NCBI GenBank assembly: GCA_030847615.1
Contig: JAUMIR010000003.1
Span: 59,939,001 to 60,003,000 of the forward strand
Reading direction: 5' to 3'
DNA: 64,000 nucleotides
Origin: Gambelia wislizenii
Taxonomy: Eukaryota > Chordata > Lepidosauria > Squamata > Crotaphytidae
Part shown: piece by piece, positions 33,201 through 48,200 of the stretch
Layout: the number at the start of each line of letters is the position of its first letter
Position numbering within the stretch: the first letter of the stretch is position 1
The notes under the pieces: generated by a model
The model's database searches: none
What the model was told of the DNA's origin: nothing
Seen by the model: the letters and a program-made list of their open reading frames with translations, nothing else
Made by a program: the position numbers and the translations under genes

Positions 33201-36200
33201 CACAAGTTGAACATGAGCCAACAGTGTGATGCGGCAGCTAAAAAGGCCAATGCGATTTTGGGCTGTATCAATAGAAGTATAGTGTCTAGATCAAGGGAAG
33301 TAATAGTGCCACTCTATTCTGCCTTGGTCAGACCTCACTTAGAATACTGTGTCCAGTTCTGGGCACCACAATTCAGAAAGGATATTGACAAATTGGAGCG
33401 TGTCCAGAGAAGGGCAACTAAAATGGTGAAAGATCTGGAAACCATGCCTTATGAGGAGAGACTTAGGGAGCTGGGTATGTTTAGCCTGGAAAAAAGACGG
33501 TTAAGAGGCGATATGATAGCCCTGTTTAAGTATTTGAAGGGATGTCACGCTGAGGATGGAGCGGGCTTGTTTTCTGCTGCTCCAGAGACTGGAACACGGA
33601 GCAATGGGTGCAAGCTCCAGGAACAGAGATTCCACCTCAACATGAGGAGGAACTTTTTGACAGTAAGAGCTGTTCGGCAGTGGAACACACTCCCTCGGAG
33701 CGTGGTGGGGTCTCCTTCCTTGGAGGTCTTTAAACAGAGGCTGGATGGCCATCTGTCGGGGATGCTTTGATCAAGATTTCCTGTGTGGCAGGGGGGTTGG
33801 ACTGGATGGCCCTCGGGGTCTCTTCCAACTCTGCAATTCTATGATTCTATGATTCTATGATTCTAAGTAGGATATAAATGTAATCAATAAACTCTGCTTT
33901 TGGAAAATGTAAAAGTATGTCCTTCTAAACATGTGCAAAAAGATATTAATCAAGTAAATGGAAGGACTGATGCTTGGTGGTAGAGCACCTGCTTTGCAGA
34001 AGGTCCCAGGTTCAAATGCTGCCATCACTAGGTAGGGCTAGGAAAGATTCCTTGAGAGCTGCTGCCAGTCAGTGTAAATCATATTGGGCTGGGTGAACCA
34101 GTGGGTTTGATATTGCAAAGGTAGTTTCCTGTGTTCCTAACCAGAGCCTGCTTTTATGGGCTGCCAGGAACTCTGCTATAGAATTTTGAAAGGATGTAAT
34201 GTGTATCACTTATTAAGATCATGGACCAGTCAACAAAGCAATGCTGGGGTAAAAAAAGAAAAGAAGAGAAAAGAAATTTCTGAAATAATTGGCTCTAAAT
34301 GTTCCAGATGGAAACAGAATGCCAAAATAAGGAGGAAACCAGAATTTAGATGCCCTCAAGACTAGATCATGATGATCATTTTTTAAAAATCTGGGTTTTT
34401 TTTAAATGAAAGTTTGGCAGCTAGCTTTCTTGAGTGATGGACAAGAATTTTTAGGATGAAAAGTGTGCATCTCATCTTTCTCTCTCTCTCTTTTTGGTCC
34501 TAGTATCCATTCTGGCTGGGAGATTCTGGGAGAGGTAGTAAAAAAACATCTCACAGCTCTGTGCTGTTTGTCTTTAGGAACAGGGTCTTCCTTGGTCTCT
34601 TGTACAAGTCAACAGTTCTTTGAACCTCTGTCTTTTTCCTCCCAGACCAGCCTGCCAGGCTGCTGATCTGCTCTTATTGGTGTTTGCAGATGGTTCCTTC
34701 CCATTCCTGCCCCCTTGAGTAGAATGAATGGTTGGCATTCTTCAGTTACAAAGCCCAAGGAAAAGGGCCAGAGAATTTTGTCCAAGCAGCTCTGTTCCTT
34801 ATTACCACAGGGACTCTGCTGGTGTTTCTGTACACTTCAGCTCCTGTCGAGGGGTTGTTATTGCTGTCCCCAATGCTCTCTTATACAATAATGGGAGCTT
34901 GACTTCATCCTTTGTTGTTTGTATGTGCTGTATAATATCTGTCCTGTTTTCAACATGTCAGGGGTCTCTGCTTGCTTTCTGCCAACTGCGTTGTGCCTCC
35001 TCATTGTTTACACAGTACAATTTCTCTTTCTCCTGCCTTGCTCCCTTGAACGGCCTGCAGGACTTCCATACTATTCAGATAATGTTCCTATTCAGTCAGA
35101 TTTTCAAGTATTTCCAGAGACTTTCACTGATTCGAGGAACAGATGGAAAATTGAAATAATGAGATTTGCATGATGGAGGTTTGGGCAACCATGGTTGTAC
35201 TACACTGAGTTAAATTTATTTTTTATAGCCCACAAGTATGTGTTTCTCCTTTAATCTGAGGGGAGACATGTTGTTTCCCCAGGGATAGGGAGGAAATCAG
35301 GATGATAGTTTTCCGTACTGTTGTGTTGGCACATGTGTTCAGAAAGTATAGGCACCTCCCGCTATTCTCAAGACCAGAGATTGGAAATGTTACTATTTCA
35401 GACAACAACTCCCAGAGTCCTCCATCCAACACTGAGAATTTCACACCACTTGGAAGATTGGCCTAGTTTGCGCTACCCAATACCTTACCTATTGGGCTGT
35501 GTCTTGCTTTGCCTTTTTGTGTCAAACAAAGGTCACAGGCATGGGCACTGTAGCCCTTCTTCTTCATGCTTACAGAAATATGTTCCACAGTAGTTTAAAG
35601 AGGATCCAAAAATACACAGTCTCTCTTTTGCTATTATTGTACTCTTCTTGTACTCATTGTGTGTATTTCATAGGGTTTTCTTAGGCAAGGAATACTCAGA
35701 GGTGGTTTTCCCACTTCCTTCCTACAAAATATAGCCTACAGCAGCGAGTGTTCATTGGTGGTCTCCCACCAAAGTACTAACCAGAGCTGACCCTGCTTGG
35801 TTTTGAATTTGGTGCCTTTAGGGTATTTAGGCCTTGTACTCACTGCCTTAAAAGGGGGGTTGCAGCCTCACAAGGGACAGAGGCACAGGAAACTAGATAA
35901 GATAATCAAATGTAAAGATATGTAATTAAATACCAAATGTCAGGATTGTTTCAGTTTCTATGCATGATTGCAAAAGCTGGCCAGTGAAGAGAGCTCATAG
36001 GAAGAGAATCAACTCATGTTGAAATGTGATACTGGCAGAAAGTTCTGTGGATATCATATACTGTACTGCCAAAAAGAGAAATCAATGGGCCCAAGAGTAA
36101 ATTAGGTCTGAACTCTCTCACTGACTGGAGAATTAAGTGTGGTGCGTATTTTATTCCAAAACCTGGCAAGAGTGTGTCAACTATCAGGAAACCATCTTCT

Positions 36201-39200
36201 GTCATTGGCTTCTTTTAATAAGATGGCTGCTGCTAACCAGCAGTCAAAGAAGGGGTCAGCAGTTGCAAAAATAGGATTGGTCTGCATTAGGTGTAGATTT
36301 TAGGAGCAACTCCAGAGCAGAAAATCCAGAGCTTGTAAAAGTTATATTTTTGAACTGCAGGTACTCCAATTTCCTGCCCAGCATGACTATACTGGATTTG
36401 GAGATTCTGGGACCTGCAGTACTAAAAATTAACTTTCCCAGACTTTGAAATGAGTGTTAAGCCTGTATTTTGTAGGAAGTAATTCTACCAAAGATAAAAT
36501 GGCTTTCAAGCTCTCCGTGGAAACTGGGTCAGAGGTTTCAGTTCTGAAAAGAGTTCTGAAGCACTTGTAACTGAAATGGTCCAAGACCTGCTTGATTTTC
36601 TGAATTTGTAGCCAGAGTTTTTTTGAAGGGTTTATGTATTTGATTGAACAGCTTTTACAGAATTTTCCCCTACTGGAGAATTATGGGAAATTATTCAGCT
36701 TTTTAGATTTAGAGACATAAGGCAGTCCAAATTTGAAGTCTCGTGTGAATGAACTAATCATTGTGCAGCCACTTCCATGTGATAATCACAGGACAGCTAC
36801 ATAGAATTGATGTGAAGATGTTGACCTAAATTTATCTACTTGTAGACAAGTCCATCTTTTCAATTTCTTTGGAGGTGGAGTAGGATTTTGGTAAAATTAG
36901 TAAACATGCTTCTTGTGCTATCCTGTTTTCCCACACACACAATGTTTGCGAATCATCTGTTTGTTATACAACTTCTGAAAAGATGTCATGTGGATAAAAA
37001 GAGTTAGTATGCAATATGCAGCAGCAAGAACAAGATAATGTGATTACTATTAATTGTAGGAAACACTACAGATAACTTGGTTTAGGTCTCTGTTCTCTCT
37101 CTTCCTCTGCATACTCCCCCTCCTCCCCCCTCTTATGAGTAGCTTATTGCTCTTCATAGAATGAACACCCCCCCCCCCAGCACAATGTAGCGTTGCATGC
37201 GGGAAGGTGCTTTGATGGCCTCACATGATCAGAGTCCTTTACAAGGGTTACTGTCACAAGAGAATTGGAGAATTGGTCTTAGAATGGTGTCATAAATAGG
37301 TGGTCACCTGGCAGGTTGTGGGGAGCTGGGGATGAGTTTGGTGTACACCTATGGCACCCCTTTTGGGTGAAGCATGGCTCTATCAAACTACCCTTGCAGA
37401 TCATGCGACTGGAGGGTGGGGAGTAGGCTATCCCTGAGGTTGGCCCAAGGGTTGAGCCCTCGCCAGAAGTCATGTGACTTGAGGTGTCTCGTCCTGGGCT
37501 TTTGCCTTCCAGCAGATGGCACCCAGGTGGTAGCCCAATTGATGGAAAACACCCTGGGGCTCAGGTGTTTCACCCAGGGAAGCTGAGAGGTAGGTCTGGA
37601 TGAGACCATCAGCTCCAGCTTTTCCTGCATTAGGTCTCCCCGCTAGTTTGCATATCCCAATGAATAAAGATGAAATAAATGATAGAATAAATAAAGTGGC
37701 CCCTGTTTTAACCCATGCTTTGTGTCTAGCCTCATTATTTCATGTGTTCGTCATCAAGGGGGTGACTCAGTACTTGAGGTCTTCTTAGGAAAATCCAGTG
37801 CAGGTGTCTGTGGTTTTATCAGCTTCTGGCTAGAAGCAAAACAAGAATGCAGCTCACCAGGTTGTTTGGCACCAATTCGGATGTCTTTTTTGGCACTAGG
37901 AAAAGACCTTTTTACTTCCTCTTTTGAAAGATTTGTTTTAATTTTGTTAGTACTTCCTGTTAAGTGCTAGCAAGTAGACTCTAATTTACAACAATCCTAT
38001 CCTACCATTTTCTTGTCAAGATTTATTCAGAGGAGATTTGCCTTTGCCTTCCTCTTAGGCTGAGAGAGTGTGCCTTGCCCAAAGTCGTCCAGTGGGTTTC
38101 CAAGGCTGAACAGAGATTCAAACCTTTGTCTTCCAGAGTCCTACTCCACCACTCAGATTGTACCATGCTGACTCCCGATTGGGTTGTTCTCATCTGATAT
38201 TTCATTCTCTGTGTTGTATTATTCATTGTTTTGATTTGTTTTATTGTTTTGTAAATCTTCCTGAAATACTGAAGGGTAAAATATATGAATTTATAAAAAC
38301 AAATAGGATTGGCTACAAATGACAGTTGAAGGATTAGCCTTAGGAAGAGATATAAGTATTTCAGAAGAGAAATTCAAATTGAATTTTTTTAAAAAAATGA
38401 ATTGCACAAGTAGTAAGCAGTTGGCTTGGGGCTTCTGGCAGTTGGAGTCCAGAATTCAATTTTCTAGGCTCTGTTTGAAAAGAACATTGCTTTGAATCAA
38501 CATATGAGTAGGTTTGTGATGACTTTTTGAGTTTGCCCCAGCCCCTGATGCCCATGAATTTCATATGAACATCTACAGTAGCAAAGCCTTTAAATGTTTC
38601 ATGTCACTAGAATCTTCACTACACAGGTTTCCAGGTTCTGAGGATGAATTTTGTGTACAACTGGGTATGCAAAGTCTTCCTTGCTGAAGATACTTGTAAT
38701 GAACAAATGGATATTGAGGATCATGTTATTGTTATGTGCCTTACAGTCAGCTTCAACTCATGATGACCCTATTATAGGGTTTTCATTGTGAAATGTACTC
38801 AGAAGAGGTTTGCCACTACCACTTTCTTAGGCTGAGAGAGTGTGGCTTGCCCATCGTTACCCAATGGGTTTCCACAGCTGATCAAACTTTGATCTCCTGG
38901 AGTCCCAATCCAGCACTCAAACCTTTATACCACACTGGCTCTTTAAAGGCAGTGTGCTTCTCTCCTTAATTTTATTTACGTATATTTATATACCAAATTT
39001 CCTCCAATGAGCTCAAGGTGGTGTGCATGTCGTTTCCTTCCCACATTATCCTCTATGAGGTAAGTCACTGAGAGTAAGTGACTAGCTCAAGATCAATCCA
39101 GTGAGTTTCATGGCTCAGTGGGGACTATGACCTAGATTACCCCAGTCCCACAGTCTTAACTACTATACTACACTGACTGTCATGTCAGTGCATGGACATT

Positions 39201-42200
39201 ATTTCTGAATATGAATTAGAAGTGCCAGCATCTGACCACAACTGTGCCAAACCAGTGATTGTCCTATGGTACTGTTCTTTTGGGTTCTTTTGAGTTTCCC
39301 TCATTTTGCCATGCCTTCAGGGATGTAATAGTGCTCCTTGATCTCAGAAGATTCTCCTGCTTTAATGTTAACATCACAATTTTTGTTCTAGATTTCTGTC
39401 ATTTTTCCTTTTTTAGATTGGCTTTACTGTAAATCCCCTTTAGTACCCAGGAATGGAGGAGCATTCTAAAAAAGGAAAAATGCTGTCCTTTAGTTCATGT
39501 TTACAGATTAATCTGTGAAAGCTGCTCTAGTTCCTTTCTTGACTTCTTACCATTTTCCCTACTTTTGCTTACTGTCCTTTTTAAAATGCCTGTCTGCTCT
39601 AGTTCCATTGAAGTTCATTGTAGCAGCAAGAGAATAAGAGAATCATGTGGTTGTAGAAGATATTCAAGACAAGCCAGTTCTAACAGTTCTCATCTCTACA
39701 ACTCCAGGGCTGGGGAAAGTGTACCTAGGCATCTGTATACAGCTCCAATCTTATTTGGCATTCCCTAGGATATCCCAAAGTGCATTCCTGTTTTGCATAA
39801 TTTTGAATTTTGTTCACTCAATAATACTTTGAAATGGGCCCAAACTGGTTGAAAAAAAAATGGTGGTTTACCTCAGCCTCTATGACACTGGAAAACCTTT
39901 GAAAAATAGGTCCAAAACTTGGCCAAAATTAAAACGGACAGTGATGTGACATCACCTTCCGTCCCCTAAAATGCATGTGTAACTTTCTGGAAAGGCACGA
40001 GATGAATTTTGGTTCTTGTCCCCAGTATGCCTGTCCTATCTCATCTCTTAATAGTCCAAACCCTGTTGTTATTTCTGACTAGAGTAGACCCATTGAATCA
40101 ATTGGATTTACTTATGTGTTAACTCACCATTCAAGGATTGATTCAATGGGTCTATTCTAGCTGGGGCTACCCAACAGGATTCTGGTAAGTGAGTCTTAAT
40201 TGCCATTCAAGAGTGAGCCGCCTCAAAATACTTGGCTTTAGAACAAGATAGCTCGCAAAAATATATTGTTGATGGAGAAAACCATCATTTCCCTCTTCAG
40301 CTACTCTAAGCATTGCAAAAAAAAAAAAAAAAAAAGAAAAAAAAGAAAAAAAAGAAGAAGAAGGAACAAGGGAGCCTTATTGGAGAGTGAGGTGTTTGTG
40401 CATGTGTACATATATGGCAAATGACACCATCATTCCTACTAATCAAAAGTTCCAGTGCACTGGCCCTGTGAGTTCTGGGTCCACTATCTCACTGTTTACT
40501 GAACAATTGAAACCTGAAACTGAGCATACCTGTCCTGATTCTGATTTTGCAAGCAGATATACTGTAAACTGTCTGCTACCTTATTCACTTTCTGCCCCCT
40601 ACTTTATAAATAGTGAGTTTTGAACCCTGATGCACACAGAGACACGTGTGCACACTCGTGCATACTCCCTGCACTCTGCTTAGCTTCTCATTTATAATTT
40701 GTCCCTACAAAGACTTTTAAAAATAAAAGTATGCAGCCTGTTTTTCCTAACCAAGCAAGAGGATTATGAGCACCTTCCTCTTACGGGATCTTTGCAGTAT
40801 GTTCCTATCCCATTATTACAATCAGAGTTATGGTCAACCATCCATAAAGCAGAGTGGGGTACCATCTCATGTAATTGATTTGGGGTGTCAGGAAAGGGTA
40901 GCAAATGGTTTGTTGTTTATATTGTAAATTTATTGCCAGAAATAGGCAAATCTGGGATCTTCTGCTTCAGGTGCCAAAATAACTTGGCTGGGCTTGGATA
41001 TTGTGTGCCTTTACTTTGCGTAGGCATGTGGGAGGGGGCGCTTGGTGCTTTGACTCAGGCAGCAAAAAGTTTTGGTCAGATTATGGGGAAGATTTGGAGT
41101 AGGCCTATTTCTTATTAATAAGGAAGACAGTTCCACCAGTGTGTTCTCCCTGAATTTTTAACATCTTTTTTCTGTGTGTGTCTCTGTGTGTGTGTGAACC
41201 TCTACAATGCAAAGTAAACAATGTATATGTGTGTGTGGTAAATCAACCCATAATATTAGGAAGGTGTTTTTCCTTCATCTTGTTCTAGGACAAATTTGGA
41301 AACTTCCAGATGACTGAATGTAAGGTGTTGATTCTCCTATTCTGTACACATCTGTGATTTTTAGATTTTCCTTGTGTTTTTTCCAGGCTGTGAGGCTGTG
41401 TTCTGGAATAGTTTCTTTCTGACATTTCGCCTGCATCTGTGGCTGGCATCTTCAGCCACAGATGCAGGCGAAACGTCAGAAAGAAACTATTCCAGAACAC
41501 GGCCTCACAGCCCAGAAAAAACACAAGGAAAATCTATGGCTGCCGGCTGTGAAAGCCTTCAACTTCACATCTGTGATTTTTCTTCATATTTTGTAGCAGA
41601 CAAGATACCCGAGTTGTCCCCCTGTTTTATTGGACTGTATATCCCGGTAACGTGTCTACTAGGGGCATGTGTGTGAAACCTCCTTCCTGAGAGACCTCCA
41701 GAACATGCATCCTGCAAGACAGGCAAACTTGTTCTTCCCCTGATACTCTAAGCCCACTAGCCTGCTCTGCCACCTTCTCACTGATTTGTGGAGCCAAGCC
41801 ACACAGCCTATTTGGTTTATCACTCTGTTATTTGGATTCCTTTTCTCCTGATGGCAGTGTTTGTGCCCAGAATTTTTCCGACCCTTGTGTCCTTGTTCAG
41901 AGGCTATCTACCATGGCCCTTCTTTGTATTACGAGGCTGTCTGCTTGGTGCTAGATTATCATTATCATTATGTAGGCTGATCTCATGGGCATTGGGACAG
42001 TGATGTAATGCTACACACCAGATACCAGTTCTTTGTGTAAAATACGTTTATTCTTTTCCCACAAATTTGTCCAAAGGCAATTAGAAAAGGTTGGTTAACA
42101 ACTAGAATCTGAAACCAAAGTTAGATTCTATTTTGTTTGCAGTAAATTTACTTAGAATAAACCAGTTCCCCCAAATGGACATAATAGAACACTGTGGTTT

Positions 42201-45200
42201 ATTAAACACTTGGGCTTCCAGTTTCTTTCTGTTTCATATGAAGGGGAAGGGTTATGTCTGAATCCAAGCTTCATTACAACACTTTTTCATTTAAAACATA
42301 TGCGGATCTACACACAGAGAGAAACAGACTTCCTGCTATGCCTGAATCCTTCCAATAGGAGCATTGTGGCAGCTAAAATATTATATGTTATATACTGGAA
42401 ACATAAGATACAACTAACCAACAATTGACAATTTGCAGGATTATGCAAAAATGTTAGAAATAACAAATTACATCTGGGCAAATTGTGGAAGATAAATCCT
42501 GAATATGCATTAACAACATTTTTATATAGCTTGAAGATTTTTATAACAGGACATTACATACTGAACATGGCCTTGAAACAAAATTGAAGATATTTGTGGA
42601 ATTAATTGCTTGTTTTCAATAAAAATAATACATTAAATATATTTTAAAGTTAGTGGAAGGTCCAGGAAAATCAATAGGAGCTATCAGAATGCATCCAAAT
42701 CAGATCTGTCCAAAGTAACATCATCTGCAAAGTGCATTGTAGAAACACCATATTACATCAGAGAGAAATGTCCAAAGTTCCTTGAGACATGTTTCTGCTT
42801 CCTTGAGTGCTTTCTAAATTGAAGATGCTGAAGACTGATTTTGCTCTGCTACATGATTTGATGGGAAACAACTAGATTGCAAAGATGAAGTTGAGAAAAT
42901 TTATGCAAGCGGCATTTCTAAGAAAATGAAAGAAGTTGCTATTGTTCTTATACAATGATAATGGATTCAGATGGCTGCTTCCTTACTGTAAAGGGCCTAA
43001 AATTTAGATTCCCTGAACACATGTCATGATTATTTAAGGCATTTGGCAGTTGTCAGTTGGTGGAGAGTTGAATATTTACAAAGAAGTGTGTCCCGCTTCT
43101 GGTATTGCTGCTATACTGTAAGAGGAAATGGGAGGAAAAAGCAGGTTTGTGCATATAATTACAGTAAACTATGGCCTGTGTTATAAACTGTTATTGAACT
43201 GGTTACTGAACTCAACATACTTATTGTAAGTCAACATGTACGTAAGTTTCATTGATTCAGTGGTACTAATACTGGTTGGGACTAACAATTGAATTTAGAC
43301 TGTAGTTTAATAATAAATTATAGCCTAAATCCAGTTGCTAGTCCCAACTAGGGTTAGTCCCATTGAACCAATGAAGCTTACACATACAGTAGGACCCCCA
43401 TATCCACTGGGGTTTGGTTCAGGGACGACGACCGAAAACCGTGGATAATAGCAAATGCCATTGACAATAATGGGACTTCTGGTTTAAAATACCATAGAGT
43501 TGCCTTGGAGGGCCTAGAAAATGGGTAGAAAGTACGTATTTTCTAGGAAGACTTTATAGTAGGTGTGCTGTTTTATATCATGTGGATAATTGAATCACTG
43601 GATAATGAATCAGTGGATACGGGGGTTCTGTATGCTGCCCCACCAACATGTAAGCCAGTGAGTCTAACTGTAGCTGGGACTCACAATTGGATTTGTGCCT
43701 GTGCTTTTAGCATTACATTCATATTAACTCCCAGAGATGTTCTTGAGTTACTTAGTTTTTATGCAGCATTTTATGCAGTATTATTGCAGCAATCATTTAT
43801 GAGAATCCTATCACCAAGTAGCACTTTATCCATATTGCTGAAGGGGGTGTTGAGACTGGTGGAGAGTGGCTTGCCTGAAGACACATACTGAATTCATAGC
43901 AGAGGCAGGATTTGAATTGAGGCCTTCCTAATTCAGAGCTCATTCTCCCACTGTTCTTCATTAGTTCTCACAAGATATAAAGCTTTTGCTCTTAAGATGT
44001 TAAGAACATAAGATTAGACAAAGGACGGCATCAGGGATGGGCAACTGCAGAGGGGTTGGGGGCCATTTCCCCCAATCCTTCCCATAGGCCCCCTGCAAGT
44101 GGCCAAATGTATTCTCCTTTTTGTCTGTATCCTTGCCAAAGTGGCAACTGGGAGGTTGCCAGGATATGGCCAAAATTAGATATTTGAGGGAGAGGTTCTG
44201 TGTGTATGTGTGGGGGGGAGGAGTTGATATGTATTTTTGTGTGTTTGAGGGGGTTGCATAGTTTTCTAGTAAAATTGCCTGAAAAAGACACCCCAAAGGG
44301 GAGGTCCAGGGGCTTTGGAGTACTGGCCTGGTGGGACTTTCTCATGCTGTCCTATATAGTCCAACGTTCTGCTTATACAGTGGCCAACCAGTTGCCTATG
44401 GGAAGCCCACCAGCAGGAAATGAGTACTGCACCACTTCCATCTTGTGCTCTCCAGCAACTGATACACAAAGTTATACTGTCTCTGATAGTGGAAACCTAA
44501 GTTTTAGGTCCAGCAATATTCTTATTTTGAAAATATGTGCAATTTTTTTCAGACTGCTTTTTCTTCTACTTCTTTCTTTTCCTCCTTCCTGCTGCTTAGT
44601 ACATGTACATAGCTATTAAATTACAAGGACCTGTTCTTCACCATGGGAAGCAACTTTCTGGACAGGCTTATGTACGATGATTCCTTTTTCCCTGGAAAGC
44701 TTGCATTTCCGACAGCACTAACAAATCCTTACCTGCATTTAAATTGCTGTCACATTGCCCAGCTTGACTGGTAGTCCTGTCTCTTTGCTTTCAGCAGGAG
44801 TTGCAGGCCTTGCCAATGCAGAACCGGAGATCTCTCAGCCACATTTTCTACTTGACTATGATCCTGATGCTGTTGCTTCTTGGCCTGATTTTGACATCCA
44901 TGTATATGTACAGATATTTCTCTGTTGCTGACTCCATTACTGGCTTGGATATGGTATGTATGATGCAAAAATGGTATGTATAATCTTTTTGTTCATAGGA
45001 TTCTCAAGATTCATGTTGACGTGTGTGTTTTTAACTGATGTTGTATGTCATATTGGTCTGTTGTTGTTCCCTGGCTTGATCTATTGGGAGAGGCAAGTAA
45101 GACATAATAGTAACAACAACAACAACAACAACAACAACAAATAATACAGGTCAACCCCCCATATCCATGAATTCAGTATCCACAGTTTCAGTTATCCACA

Positions 45201-48200
45201 TCAAAAAAAAATTCTCTCTAGGCATTTCGAGGTCTTCCAATGCGATTCTGTGGTCAACTTCCGGCATTCATCTCATTGAAAATAATAGGGTTCCTTATTA
45301 TCCACAGTTTCAGGTATCCACAGCGGGGGCTTGGAACATATCCCCTTTGGATACAGGGGTCAACCTGTAATATAACAACATTGGAGTGTGAGTGGAGTTA
45401 TATATGCTGTGACCCCCTGTTGGGGAGTATATGTAAATTTGTGTAAATGAAAGGTTAGTTTCTGGGTATAGAAATGCAAGGCTCCTTAGTGTCTGTTTGG
45501 CTAATGCTTGGTTGATGGGCCATTATCTGCTGCAGGAAATCCTCCTGTCCCTGGGAGGAATTCCTTTGTAAGTGCTGAGTTTTTATTCTATTGTTTTTCA
45601 AAACCAGCAGCCAGATTTCTATACCCAGAAACTAACCTTTCAATTACACAAATTTACATATACTCCCCAATAAGGGGTCACAGCATATATAAGTCCACAT
45701 ATACTCCTACCCAACCATTCTCTGAAGATGCCAGCCACAGATGCAGGCGAAACGTCAGAAAGAAACTATTCCAGAACACGGTCTCACAACCTGGAAAAAA
45801 AACAAGGAAAATCTATGGATGCCGGCCGTGAAAGCCTTCGACTTCACATTTCTAGGCTGGTTTCCTAGACTCACATTTCTAGGCTGGTTTCCTCCACTTC
45901 TATGAGTTCATTTGTCTGTCCCAAACTTACTGCCAGTACATGTCCCCTCTTGTGTCCTCTGTCTTCAATTCCTCTTCAGTGCTATCAACAGGCCCCACTT
46001 CTGTTTCTTCCTCTACACAGCCTTGTTTATGCAGGATAAAACTGTTATCTGCTAACACAGGGATGGGAAATGTGTGGCGTGCATAGTAAGGTTTCTTGTT
46101 GACAGTACTCTGCCTTCAGAACTGCTACTAACAGATATTTTTGAGGACTACAAAGTATTTAGTGAGTCAAATTCAAAATAGATGTGAGTATCCACTCTTG
46201 CCTACCTGACACTCTTCTCTCACGTTGGTTTCTTTGTGTGATACATTCCCCAACTATCACATTCATTTATGATGGGCATTTTTCAAGAATGTGGGCAACT
46301 TTCCACAGCTTTCCTTTTGTTTCCTAAAGACTAGTTTTGTGTGTCTTCAAGTCACCTCAAACTGTGGCAACCCTATCGTAGGATTTTCTTGACAACATTT
46401 ATTCAGAGGCAGTTTGCCATTGCGTTTCTCTGAGGCCGAGAGTGTGTGACTTGCCCAAAGTCACCCACTGGATCTCTGTAGCTGAGTGGAGATTCAAACC
46501 CTCATCTCCAACATCTCATCCTCATCTCCAACATTCAGATCACTACACCACATTGCTTTGTATTCATATTGTGAGCAGGGCTGTATAGAAAGTGAGGAGA
46601 TAAACTGAACAGTCGAGAGGCCAAGTTTCAAGATGTCCACAGTTGGTCCTAGAAAGCAGGAGATTGGGAAAATAGGTAAGATGATACTTTTTTTGCACTG
46701 ACTTTGTTGGAGGATGAATGTGTCTGCTTGTAAATTACACAGAATTCTTCTTGGATGAAACTAAAAGGGAGCTTATTCTTAGACACAGAGAGAGCAATCT
46801 GTACACTGTTTAAAAACTTGTATAACATGCTCCTAATAGTTCAGTGTTTGAAAAAAGGAGTGGAGAATGTTTGGCTCTCCCACAAACTGCACTCTTTTAC
46901 CATGCTGAGTAGAATTGGTGGGACCTGAAGATTTAAAACTTTGGAGGGCCAATGTTTACCAACCTTGTGTCTTGTTTTTTTTTTAAATCAGTTTGAGGAG
47001 GTTGCTTTGTTGTGAACGGAGGAGAGGCGCTTTTTTTTAGCACTTACCAGCCCTCATCAAACTGATATTCTCTGCTGTGGGGGTCCAGGTGAATGTTTGC
47101 ACAGGGAATCTGCAGGGAGAAAAAGAAATGGAAGATGAACAGAAAACAGGAACAGGATAAGGATAAATGTTTCCAGGCATTCCAGGCAGATTCTATAGGA
47201 TGGAGACATGGCAGTTAAAGGGGTATCAAACTGCTGTAATTGAAATTGGTTGTGATTTTAGTCCAATTGTGAACAGTGGGTTATTATGAATTCCGTTGAT
47301 TTCACTGAGAATAAGGTGTAACTAACTTAGTCTGAGTAGAGCCAGCATGGTATAGTGGTATGAGCATTAGACTGTGACTCTGGAGACCAGGGTTCGAATC
47401 CGTGCTCAGCCATGGAAACCCACTTGAACACATCACATTCTCTCAGTATCAGAGGAAGACAAAGCAAATTCCCTCTGAACAAATCTTGCCAAGAAAACCC
47501 TGTGATAGGTTTGCCTTAGGGTTGCCATAAATCAGAAACAACATGATAACACACAGCACCTTAATCTGGATTCAACCTGTTGACTGTGGTCCAGGGCTGG
47601 ATGACATCATCATCATCACCATCATCATAATCTTCTTCTTTTTCTTTTTCTCCTGCTCCTCCTCCTCTTCATCATCATCTTCTTTATTTATATCATGCCT
47701 TTATTCTGGGAATCAAGGCACCTTAAACATGAAAACAAATGCAATGCAGTTAAAGCATACAAAAATGAAATGATTCTGTTAATAACATTAAAAACAATTT
47801 AAATCATACAATTAAAAATAATAGAAAGCAGTTTGAAAAGAATACAGTTAAAAACAGTCAAAGCCCCTTCTTCAACACTATTCAGTTCTCAAAATCCTGT
47901 TGGCATACTTTGGTTGACAGTGGAAAGACACCAAGGAGGGTGGCTTTCTAGCCTCCCTAGGAAGGGAATTCCAGAGCCTAGACACCTTATCTCATATGCT
48001 CTGTAGATATGTCTGTGAAAGTGGTGGTACTGAGAGGACCAGTAGAGGTCCTGAGGAATTCAGTGATACCATATGGAGAGATACAATCTGTCAAATAGCC
48101 TAAACCAGTGGAATTTGACCTTTTCTTTTTCAGGAACCTCCTTTAAGTATATTTTGTTGCCGTGGACCCCCAAGAGACTTAACTCAAGTTTAAAACAACA

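Noticed and set aside
32868..33770. CR1 ORF as a host exon of the surrounding gene
   Set aside because: It has no splice sites in frame with the ITM2C-like exons and ends in the CR1 3' UTR with ATTCTATG repeats.
41347..41581. CRISPR-like or bacterial inverted repeat
   Set aside because: It is a single palindrome with target duplications inside a vertebrate intron, explained by the Penelope-like dimer.
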